Source of the DNA: Candidatus Sabulitectum sp.
GTDB lineage: Bacteria; Fermentibacterota; Fermentibacteria; Fermentibacterales; JCC-6
Reading direction: 5' to 3'
Assembly: GCA_029940175.1 (NCBI GenBank)
Contig: JAOZRM010000213.1
Span: 1-5,056, forward strand
DNA: 5,056 bases
Below are positions 1 through 4,674 of the stretch, one piece after another. The notes beneath the pieces were generated by a model. That model saw only the letters and a list, made by a program, of their open reading frames with translations. It ran no database searches and was not told the DNA's origin. The translations under genes were made by a program, and so were the position numbers. Numbering within the stretch: the first letter of the stretch is position 1; each line of letters begins with the position of its first letter.

Positions 1-426
1 TATGGTCTCAAGAATAACTACAGCTTCTTCAGCCACAGGCAGATCAGATGTACCGGCTGTTACCACAACCACAGATCCGGCAGCCTTGAATGAACCTGTA
101 TACTCTCCCATAACAAACATGCGGGAAAGGGTATGCAGTTTCCCTGCAGGAAAAGCATTCAGCAAAGAAGAAGAAAAATCATCCGGCACACGGGACACTA
201 TTGCCAGCCCTGTACGGGTAAGCAGAGCTTCTGTAATTGCAAGGATCTGTTCAACGGTCTTACCCTGGCCGAACACAACCTCCGGCAATGGCTGCCTTTC
301 GCCCCGCGAAGAATCAACCACAGAGAAACCCAGATCATCCAGCCCTGCCCCGCGCAAGGCAGACACAGCCTCCCCGGGGTCTATCCCAGCCTTACCAAGT
401 ACTTCAAGCAAACGAGAAATGTCCAT
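1..426 (-). CDS. larB: LarB, pyridinium-3,5-biscarboxylic acid mononucleotide synthase (N-terminal part)
   Basis: LarB performs the first step of nickel-pincer nucleotide synthesis in the cytoplasm: it carboxylates the pyridinium ring of nicotinic acid adenine dinucleotide and cleaves the phosphoanhydride to give the biscarboxylated mononucleotide. The 142 visible residues match the family. The N-terminal helical segment leads into DLGFSVVDSSRGERQPLPEV (31-50) and FGQGKTVEQI (52-61), and the PurE/AIR-carboxylase-like fold begins near VVVTAGTSDLPVAEEA (120-135). Full LarB proteins are about 250 residues, so about 40% is cut off by the window edge. The ATG at 426-424 is preceded by AAGGA, which overlaps the TAA of larC. 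The 8-nt gap and shared direction indicate a larC-larB operon. No frameshift is visible in this part. Confidence 0.93.
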   Translation of the reverse strand, partial: MDISRLLEVLGKAGIDPGEAVSALRGAGLDDLGFSVVDSSRGERQPLPEVVFGQGKTVEQILAITEALLTRTGLAIVSRVPDDFSSSLLNAFPAGKLHTLSRMFVMGEYTGSFKAAGSVVVVTAGTSDLPVAEEAVVILETI

Positions 427-434
427 AACAATCC

Positions 435-1607
435 TTACAGGAACAATTCAGCAGCCACGCCTCTGGCTGACTGCAGAACAACCTTCACAGGTACCCCGGC
501 AGCATCAGCCAGAGCAACACATTCTTCAAACTCCGGTTCAGCACTTACTACCCTGCCACTGAAATATCCCAGCTTTACAGTAACATCACCATACCGGGTA
601 CTTACCTGTTTGAACTCACGCTGCAGTACTACTCTTTCAACGGAGGAGATTCTAACTCCCAGGGTGGAAGAATGAGCGAAAACCACAGAGAGTACAGATT
701 CCCGGGCACTCTCCGGCAGATGCACCACAAGCTCCATCGCCGGTCTGCCCTTCTTGCCCAGACAGTTCCGGGCATAACAGTCTAAAGCCCCTGCCGATAG
801 AATTCCTGCATTCAGTACCGGCCATATTCTGGGATCAAGATCATCGATCACAGCTTCAATCATAAGGCAGTTGTTTCCTCCATCAGCAACAGCAGATGAG
901 CCAATGATCAGTCGCAAGAGGTTTGCCCGGGTCTTCCCCTGGCGGAAACCGGCTCCCATTCCGCTGGAAATCCCCACATAGGCAGGAGGAGCATCCCAAC
1001 ACTCCACCAGAGCAGTCAATACTGCAGCTCCGGTTGGTGTGGTTAGTTCTGAAGGCTCACTGGTGGGTACAACAGGCACGCCCTGCAGTAACCGAGAGGT
1101 TGCAGGTGCAGGCAGCGGCATTATCCCATGCGCACACGAAACAGTACCCGTTCCAACAGCAACGGAAGAAGAGTAAACAGCTTCAACACCCAGCAGATGC
1201 AATCCAAGACAACTGCCCACTACATCAATAATAGCATCCATAGCCCCGACCTCATGAAAATGCACTTCCTCAACACCGATTCCATGCACAGAGGCTTCTG
1301 CTGACGCAAGCAGGTGAAAAGCAGACAATGCCTTCTCCTTTACCCATGGATGCAGAGATGAAGGTTCAATAAGTGCAACAATATCAGAGAGGTGCCGGTG
1401 TACATGCTCATGGGGAATTACCACTTCAACATGAGTACCGGACAAACCACCGCGAATAACTTTAGACGCAACTATGTCCCAGCCGGACAGCGGCAGCAGT
1501 CGCAAACCGGCAACCAGCTCCTCGAGAGAAAGACCATTATCCAGCAGAGCACCAAGAATCATGTTCCCGGCAATCCCGCTGCAGGGATCGAATACAGCTA
1601 TCTTCAT
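435..1607 (-). CDS. larC: LarC, nickel-pincer cofactor biosynthesis nickel-insertion protein
   Basis: LarC is the CTP-dependent cyclometallase that inserts nickel into pyridinium-3,5-bisthiocarboxylic acid mononucleotide, the last step of cofactor synthesis. The 390 residues are family-typical in length. Visible signatures are a His-rich stretch HEHVHRHLSDI (66-76), which fits a nickel-handling region, VHFHEVGAMDAIIDVVG (115-131), PAPAT (166-170), ELTTPTGAAV (187-196), the start of the C-terminal domain at EAVIDDLDPR (251-260), KKGRPAMEL (285-293) and STLGVR (314-319). Both domains (LarC1 and LarC2 parts) are in one uninterrupted frame; in Lactobacillus plantarum they are joined by programmed frameshifting. 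The ATG start (1607-1605) begins the conserved MKIAVFDPCSGIAGNM; upstream there is only a weak GGGG ribosome site about 10 nt away. It is first in an operon with larB and divergent from the toxin-antitoxin and larE genes. Confidence 0.96.
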   Translation of the reverse strand: MKIAVFDPCSGIAGNMILGALLDNGLSLEELVAGLRLLPLSGWDIVASKVIRGGLSGTHVEVVIPHEHVHRHLSDIVALIEPSSLHPWVKEKALSAFHLLASAEASVHGIGVEEVHFHEVGAMDAIIDVVGSCLGLHLLGVEAVYSSSVAVGTGTVSCAHGIMPLPAPATSRLLQGVPVVPTSEPSELTTPTGAAVLTALVECWDAPPAYVGISSGMGAGFRQGKTRANLLRLIIGSSAVADGGNNCLMIEAVIDDLDPRIWPVLNAGILSAGALDCYARNCLGKKGRPAMELVVHLPESARESVLSVVFAHSSTLGVRISSVERVVLQREFKQVSTRYGDVTVKLGYFSGRVVSAEPEFEECVALADAAGVPVKVVLQSARGVAAELFL

Positions 1608-1627
1608 TATGAATTAACCCCGTCAAA

Positions 1628-1657
1628 GTTATATGTTACTAAGCTCTCGCCCCAAAG
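1628..1657 (-). promoter_or_regulatory. Possible weak promoter for larC-larB
   Basis: On the minus strand a TATAAC (1633-1628) sits 18 nt downstream of CTTTGG (about 1657-1652), a poor -35 match, and about 20 nt upstream of the larC ATG. The -10 is good and the -35 poor, so this is tentative. A larC promoter must lie somewhere in the divergent region 1608-1720, because the next minus-strand gene upstream is far away. Confidence 0.25.
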
Positions 1658-1668
1658 AGTATGATAAA

Positions 1669-1685
1669 CAAAAGCAACCAAAAAG
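1669..1685 (+). repeat. Left copy of 17-bp direct repeat bracketing the toxin-antitoxin cassette
   Basis: CAAAAGCAACCAAAAAG occurs here and again, in the same orientation, at 2442-2458, exactly 773 bp away. Allowing mismatches, the similarity extends left to the ATG at 1661 and 2434 (22 of 25 positions identical over 1661-1685). The promoter, toxin and antitoxin genes lie entirely between the two copies. The sequence is A-rich, so a chance match is less improbable than for mixed sequence, but 17 exact bases at the two edges of a mobile-type cassette is notable. Confidence 0.7.
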
Positions 1686-1719
1686 ACCCGTAAACGGAAC
1701 TGCATCGGAAATTCTCCTC

Positions 1720-1749
1720 TTGACTGTTCAAACCGTAACAGGATATAAT
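1720..1749 (+). promoter_or_regulatory. Sigma-70-type promoter of the toxin-antitoxin cassette
   Basis: TTGACT (1720-1725) and a perfect TATAAT (1744-1749) are separated by 18 nt. Transcription would begin near 1756, giving a leader of roughly 28 nt before the toxin ATG at 1784. Because the in-frame ATG at 1748 overlaps the -10 box, it cannot be in this transcript, which supports the downstream start. The same transcript could read through into larE. Confidence 0.75.
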
Positions 1750-1783
1750 GATACGGAGTACAAGCGGGGAAAGGCAGCCAATT

Positions 1784-2257
1784 ATGAAAACCGTTTATGT
1801 CGAATCATCTATCATCGGATATCTGACTGCGAGACCCAGCAGAGATATTGTTGTTTCTGCCCGTCAAGCAATTACCACTGAATGGTGGGAGGATTGCAGA
1901 GATTCGTTTGAGATCTTCATTTCCGAACTGGTTATTGAAGAGGTTGGATCAGGGGATTCCATTGCAGCGCAGAAAAGACTTGCAATCACTGAAAAGCTTC
2001 CTATACTTGAGGCCACAAGGAACGCAAAAGAACTTGCGGAAAAGCTGGTAACAGGGAAAGCAATACCTCCTTCAAGCACTGAAGATGCGTTGCACATAAG
2101 TATTGCTGCTGTGCAAAGAATCGATTTCTTGCTTACCTGGAACTTCAAACACATAAACAATGCAACAACCCGTGAAAACATTTCAGAGATCATCAGGGAA
2201 AATGGCTATACCTGCCCTGTATTATGTTCGCCAGAGGAGTTACTAAATGAAGAATGA
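1784..2257 (+). CDS. PIN-domain ribonuclease, VapC-like type II toxin
   Basis: A 157-residue PIN-domain protein. Proteins of this kind are Mg-dependent ribonucleases that act as the toxin of a type II toxin-antitoxin pair; the RNA target cannot be read from the sequence. The N-terminal strand MKTVYVESSIIGYLTARPSR carries the first acidic residue as E7, as is usual in this PIN subgroup. A central ISELVIEEV (46-54) carries the second acidic site, and EDALHISIAAV (100-110) followed by DFLLTWNFKHINN (114-126) gives the conserved D101/D114 and TWN features. EWWEDCR (33-39) is also typical of the subgroup. The ATG at 1784 is preferred over 1748 because it begins the conserved domain, has AAAGG 9 nt upstream, and lies downstream of the promoter. 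The end overlaps the next gene by 11 nt. All the expected acidic residues appear present, so it is probably active. Confidence 0.88.
   Translation: MKTVYVESSIIGYLTARPSRDIVVSARQAITTEWWEDCRDSFEIFISELVIEEVGSGDSIAAQKRLAITEKLPILEATRNAKELAEKLVTGKAIPPSSTEDALHISIAAVQRIDFLLTWNFKHINNATTRENISEIIRENGYTCPVLCSPEELLNEE
2233..2239 (+). promoter_or_regulatory. Ribosome binding site of the antitoxin gene, inside the toxin gene
   Basis: AGAGGAG lies 7 nt upstream of the ATG at 2247, within the toxin's last codons. It is a stronger site than that of the toxin (AAAGG at 9 nt), which fits higher translation of the antitoxin from the shared transcript. Confidence 0.7.
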
Positions 2258-2405
2258 TCCAATTGTTGAGAAAATACGCTCATTCAGAGCAGCGCATGCA
2301 GCAAAGCACGGTAATGATTTAGATCGTATTTTTAAGGCGATAAAGCAAAGCGAAAGAAAACATGCTAATAGACTGGTTAACCGGGAAGCCACTCCACTCT
2401 CCTAG
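2247..2405 (+). CDS. Small antitoxin candidate paired with the PIN toxin
   Basis: A 52-residue charged protein starting MKNDPIVEKIRSFRAAHAAK and continuing HGNDLDRIFKAIKQSERKHA. It resembles the short proteins (pattern DPIVeEvR..R..HAak...DLdaIf.dik) that commonly follow PIN toxins of this subgroup in other bacteria; I recognise this from family pattern, not from a search. It has no visible DNA-binding domain and is largely predicted helix, so it would most likely neutralise the toxin by direct binding. Its start overlaps the toxin gene by 11 nt and has an excellent ribosome binding site. The order is toxin first, antitoxin second, the reverse of the usual vapBC order. The gene is complete, with a TAG stop, and ends 61 nt before larE with no terminator between. 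Confidence 0.78.
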   Translation: MKNDPIVEKIRSFRAAHAAKHGNDLDRIFKAIKQSERKHANRLVNREATPLS

Positions 2406-2441
2406 CCGGTAACTTCTTAATCTCCACACTTGCATGCAAAG

Positions 2442-2458
2442 CAAAAGCAACCAAAAAG
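2442..2458 (+). repeat. Right copy of 17-bp direct repeat, overlapping the larE ribosome site
   Basis: Exact second copy of CAAAAGCAACCAAAAAG. Its final AAAAAG forms the first part of the larE ribosome binding site (AAAAAGGA). Removing the DNA between the two copies would therefore leave larE with its ribosome site intact and place it about 130 nt from larC. Confidence 0.7.
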
Positions 2459-2466
2459 GAATACCT
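2454..2466 (+). promoter_or_regulatory. Ribosome binding site that sets the larE GTG start
   Basis: AAAAGGA at 2454-2460 followed by a 6-nt spacer to GTG at 2467. The alternative in-frame ATG at 2434 has no purine-rich site in front of it, so the GTG is the better start. Confidence 0.75.
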
Positions 2467-3240
2467 GTGCAGACACAAACAGCCTACCCGGCACTTACGA
2501 AAGAACTGCAAAGAATGAACAGGATCGGTGTACTGGTCTCCGGTGGCTGTGACAGCGAGGTGTTACTTCGCGCGGCAGCAGATGTACTGGGCAGTGCAAA
2601 CATAGTTGCCTTCACAGCTGTCACTCCGTTCATTGCGAAGTACTACACGAAGATTGTTAAAGACTCTGCAAAAGAGCTTAATGTAAAGCTGATCCAGGTA
2701 AAGCTTGACCCTCTGGAGATCACCCACATCAAAGCAAACACCGCAATGCGGTGTTACCACTGCAAGAAAGCCATTTACTCAACCATAAAAGCAGCAGCAC
2801 TAAGAGAAAACATCACCATTCTTGCTGATGGCACCAATCTGGATGATACCGGAGAGCATCGTCCGGGGCTGAAGGCTGCAAGAGAACTGCACATTCACCA
2901 TCCATTCACAAGTGCAGCAATGAACAAAGCAGACATAAGGAATTTGGGCAGACTTCTCAATATGAATAACCCTGAAAGACCATCAGATTCCTGCCTTGCA
3001 ACAAGAATTCCTGAGCAAACTCCCATTACTGAAAGCACACTGGCACTTATCAGCGCAATTGAAAAGCCACTAAGACCTTATGTAAAAGGCAGACTTCGAG
3101 CCAGAGCTAAAGACATGCAGATAACACTGGATTACCAGTCAACTGACAAAGAGCTTGTTAAAGCCCAGACAGGGGCATTACAGGCAATCGCAAACGAGAG
3201 AGGCTACTCTCTTTGTTTTCACGAGATACCAAGTTATTAA
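2467..3240 (+). CDS. larE: LarE, ATP-dependent sulfur transferase of nickel-pincer cofactor synthesis
   Basis: LarE adenylates the two carboxylates of pyridinium-3,5-biscarboxylic acid mononucleotide and replaces them with thiocarboxylates, the step between LarB and LarC. From the GTG start the protein has 257 residues, close to the family norm. The PP-loop VSGGCDSEVLL (residues 24-34) binds ATP. MRCYHCKKAIY (94-104), ADGTNLDDTGEHRPGLKAARE (120-140, with the acidic/Arg-Pro-Gly signature) and RPSDSCLATRIP (171-182) follow in family order. The last motif contains Cys176, the position of the sacrificial sulfur-donor cysteine in the L. plantarum enzyme. The additional C96-x-x-C99 pair suggests the three-cysteine, [4Fe-4S]-binding LarE class. 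An upstream ATG at 2434 would add 11 residues but lacks a ribosome site. It lies 61 nt downstream of the antitoxin gene and may be co-transcribed with it. Confidence 0.95.
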   Translation: MQTQTAYPALTKELQRMNRIGVLVSGGCDSEVLLRAAADVLGSANIVAFTAVTPFIAKYYTKIVKDSAKELNVKLIQVKLDPLEITHIKANTAMRCYHCKKAIYSTIKAAALRENITILADGTNLDDTGEHRPGLKAARELHIHHPFTSAAMNKADIRNLGRLLNMNNPERPSDSCLATRIPEQTPITESTLALISAIEKPLRPYVKGRLRARAKDMQITLDYQSTDKELVKAQTGALQAIANERGYSLCFHEIPSY

Positions 3241-3249
3241 GTAGGGAAC

Positions 3250-3279
3250 TTATCAAAGCACTTGCTGTACCCATATAAA
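3250..3279 (+). promoter_or_regulatory. Possible promoter of the small membrane gene pair
   Basis: TTATCA (3250-3255, 4 of 6 matches to the -35 consensus) and TATAAA (3274-3279, 5 of 6) with an 18-nt spacer, 35 nt upstream of the TTG start. No terminator is visible after larE, so read-through from larE is an alternative. Confidence 0.35.
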
Positions 3280-3301
3280 GTAAGTAGAATCAGGTAGTTG
3301 T

Positions 3302-3308
3302 GGAGGAG
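3302..3308 (+). promoter_or_regulatory. Strong ribosome binding site in front of a TTG start
   Basis: GGAGGAG 6 nt (AATAAA) upstream of TTG at 3315. This is the strongest Shine-Dalgarno match in the window and is the main reason to accept the short TTG-started gene that follows. Confidence 0.75.
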
Positions 3309-3314
3309 AATAAA

Positions 3315-3458
3315 TTGAGATTTCTGAATTGGCCGCACGCCATAATAGGTTTTCTTATAGGTGTGGCGCTCATCCTTTATGTGCGGGGTGGGACTGAAGA
3401 GGAAGTAGATGTTTCTGTTCAGAATTCTCCAGCGGTAGTGGAGGTGCAGGCAGAATGA
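3315..3458 (+). CDS. 47-residue single-span membrane peptide, function unknown
   Basis: Unrecognised small protein with a TTG start. A short N-terminus (MRFLNWPH) is followed by one hydrophobic segment, AIIGFLIGVALILYV (about residues 9-23), then RGG and an acidic tail rich in Glu and Val, ending at TGA. Arg24 just after the segment and the tail's acidity give no clear orientation. Evidence that it is real: the ribosome site GGAGGAG at ideal spacing, a clean transmembrane segment, and the ATGA overlap (3455-3458) with the next gene, the hallmark of translational coupling. It could be the small subunit of a membrane complex with its neighbour, or a leader peptide controlling translation of the neighbour. 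It is too short for family assignment. Confidence 0.68.
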   Translation: MRFLNWPHAIIGFLIGVALILYVRGGTEEEVDVSVQNSPAVVEVQAE

Positions 3459-4246
3459 CTGAAAAAGTAGTTTCTTTATCCGGAGGGCTCGTACTGGGAA
3501 TGGTCGTAGCACTGTTTCTTGGTATTGGTGCCACCCAGAGTATTGCGCCGTCGTTGCATTTTGAGATACCATCAATCCTGCAAATGACAATTGCACAGAA
3601 TACGCACAACACACCTGCTCCGGCAAACGACACAACACCAACTGCTGCAGTTGCCACTCCTGCCAACCCGGACAGAGGCAGAATTACCAGAATTGCCACT
3701 CTTACTGAAACCACTGACCCGGTATTTGGAACAACAGCCTCAACTTCTGAAGCTGCACCAAAGGATTGGGATGTCGCCACAACTCCCAAAGTAAACAGCG
3801 CACTCCAGCGTACCAACCTTCAGCATACTTACATTGCTTCAAACTCCCAGGCCAGCAACAGCGCTTATGCAGGCCTCGGACAAGCTGCAGCAAGACAGGG
3901 CAACTTCACAGCACTTATAGACAATGCTCATGGCGGATATACCTCCAGCAGCCGACCCGCGGTTGCTCAAAACAAACCTCAGACACAGGGTTCACCAGCT
4001 GTTGCCCATAACGACCCCGGCACAGGCGTCTCGGGCGATGAAGGCCCCGCAGTAACCCATGACAAGACACCCACACCAAGTGAAGACAACAACAATGGCA
4101 GCAGTGAGAGATTTGAAGTTTCTCATGGAAGACCCCACCACAACTTCACACCCGACCAGGACGGACCATCATTAGGCGATGGAGACACCCCAGGCAGACC
4201 TGGCCCTTCTCAGATGGACGGTGGACGACAAGGTTGGACTCAGTAA
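3455..4246 (+). CDS. 263-residue membrane-anchored low-complexity protein, function unknown
   Basis: I do not recognise the family. Residues 8-26 (LSGGLVLGMVVALFLGIGA) form a hydrophobic segment near the N-terminus that fits an uncleaved anchor or a signal peptide; no convincing lipobox is present and the protein contains no cysteine. The remainder is predicted disordered: rich in Thr, Ala, Pro, Ser, Asn and Gln (about 45-170), then three degenerate repeats opening PAVAQN (168), PAVAHN (181) and PAVTHD (198), perhaps a fourth at FEVSHG (220), and a Gly/Pro/Asp-rich tail ending DGGRQGWTQ. The long segment is most likely outside the cytoplasmic membrane, as a periplasmic or surface stalk. It starts within the stop of the preceding 47-residue gene (ATGA) and is followed by a strong terminator, so the two form one unit. 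A diverged copy of its last codons recurs downstream at 4545-4577. Confidence 0.8.
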   Translation: MTEKVVSLSGGLVLGMVVALFLGIGATQSIAPSLHFEIPSILQMTIAQNTHNTPAPANDTTPTAAVATPANPDRGRITRIATLTETTDPVFGTTASTSEAAPKDWDVATTPKVNSALQRTNLQHTYIASNSQASNSAYAGLGQAAARQGNFTALIDNAHGGYTSSSRPAVAQNKPQTQGSPAVAHNDPGTGVSGDEGPAVTHDKTPTPSEDNNNGSSERFEVSHGRPHHNFTPDQDGPSLGDGDTPGRPGPSQMDGGRQGWTQ

Positions 4247-4263
4247 ATAAGCATTGATCATTC

Positions 4264-4298
4264 AAAGGCCGGAGTTAACGCTCCGGTCTTTTTTGTTT
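4264..4298 (+). terminator. Intrinsic terminator of the membrane gene pair
   Basis: AAAGGCCGGAG (4264-4274) pairs with CTCCGGTCTTT (4281-4291) around a TTAACG loop, with one G-T pair, followed by a run of six T (4289-4294) and further T. It starts 18 nt after the TAA of the 263-residue gene. The stem begins with A residues, so it could also work weakly on the other strand. Confidence 0.92.
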
Positions 4299-4302
4299 CT
4301 AG

Positions 4303-4440
4303 ACAGTAGCAAAATCCTACCAGCATCAAATACCTGAACTACAAATCAGAAGTATCATCGAAGAAGGCATTAAGGAACAGTTGAGTTCTATATGGAGCAT
4401 GGTTCAACAAGTAGTACATCAACTTATATCTGCCGGTTGA
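4303..4440 (+). other. Open stretch without a start codon, possible gene remnant
   Basis: One frame is open from just after the TAG at 4300 to a TGA at 4438-4440 and encodes about 45 residues with a natural-looking helical pattern (for example IPELQIRSIIEEGIKEQLSS), yet it has no suitable start or ribosome site. It may be the remains of a displaced gene or a chance open frame. I cannot name a family. Confidence 0.2.
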
Positions 4441-4544
4441 AGATATGCAAGGGAAGAAGAGATTTCAAGAATCGTCTTCTCTTCAAAAAAACTATACCTG
4501 TACACCCGGTAATCGTTAGATTCACCCTCTTGCGCTGGCAGTTC

Positions 4545-4628
4545 GACGGTGGACGACAGGGATTTACTCTGCAATAAATCATTGATCTATTCAAAGGCTG
4601 GAGTTAACGCTCCGGTCTTTTCTGTTTA
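4545..4628 (+). repeat. Diverged second copy of a gene end plus terminator
   Basis: This segment aligns with 4217-4300. GACGGTGGACGACA is identical in both copies; the encoded ends are DGGRQGWTQ-stop in the first and DGGRQGFTLQ-stop in the second; then come ATTGATC, TTCAAAGG and GGAGTTAACGCTCCGGTCTTT. A few substitutions and short indels (one in-frame codon CTG inserted before the last Gln codon, 3 nt lost after the stop) separate them. Upstream of 4542 the similarity fades. The open frame feeding into this copy (ATG at 4392 to stop at 4577, 61 codons) has no ribosome site and no resemblance to the 263-residue protein before its last residues, so I regard it as a remnant rather than a gene. 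Confidence 0.8.
4593..4624 (+). terminator. Second, duplicated intrinsic terminator
   Basis: Stem AAAGGCTGGAG (4593-4603) with CTCCGGTCTTT (4610-4620) around the same TTAACG loop. The C-to-T change relative to the first copy turns one C-G pair into a T-G (U-G) wobble, so the hairpin survives. The T-run is shorter (four T, then CTG), predicting weaker termination. It lies between a plus-strand remnant and the 3' end of a convergent minus-strand gene. Confidence 0.75.
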
Positions 4629-4674
4629 AAAAGAGTGTGTGGTTTCAAATTCAGCATTGTGTAAACTGGCTCTG

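Noticed and set aside
2..1664. Several long open frames on the plus strand opposite larB and larC (for example 2-562, 133-675 and 923-1231).
   Set aside because: They lie antisense to two well-recognised lar genes, have no recognisable motifs or good ribosome sites, and are low-complexity translations of the opposite strand.
1748..1783. Upstream ATG at 1748 as the start of the PIN toxin.
   Set aside because: It overlaps the TATAAT box of the toxin's own promoter, and the residues it adds are not family-like. The ATG at 1784 begins the conserved MKTVYVESS.
2370..2415. Near-inverted repeat GGTTAACCGG with GCCGGTAAC around the antitoxin end, considered as a terminator.
   Set aside because: The pairing is short and interrupted, and no T-run follows on the plus strand.
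2434..2466. ATG at 2434 as the start of larE.
   Set aside because: There is no ribosome site in front of it and the added residues are encoded by the direct-repeat sequence. GTG at 2467 has AAAAGGA at 6-nt spacing.
3237..3816. Minus-strand open frames opposite the membrane gene pair (3237-3641 and 3370-3816).
   Set aside because: They have no ribosome sites or motifs, and they conflict with two coupled plus-strand genes that have good start signals and a terminator.
4392..4577. 61-codon open frame as an independent gene.
   Set aside because: It has no ribosome site, and its only recognisable part is the duplicated DGGRQG tail. It is better described as a remnant.
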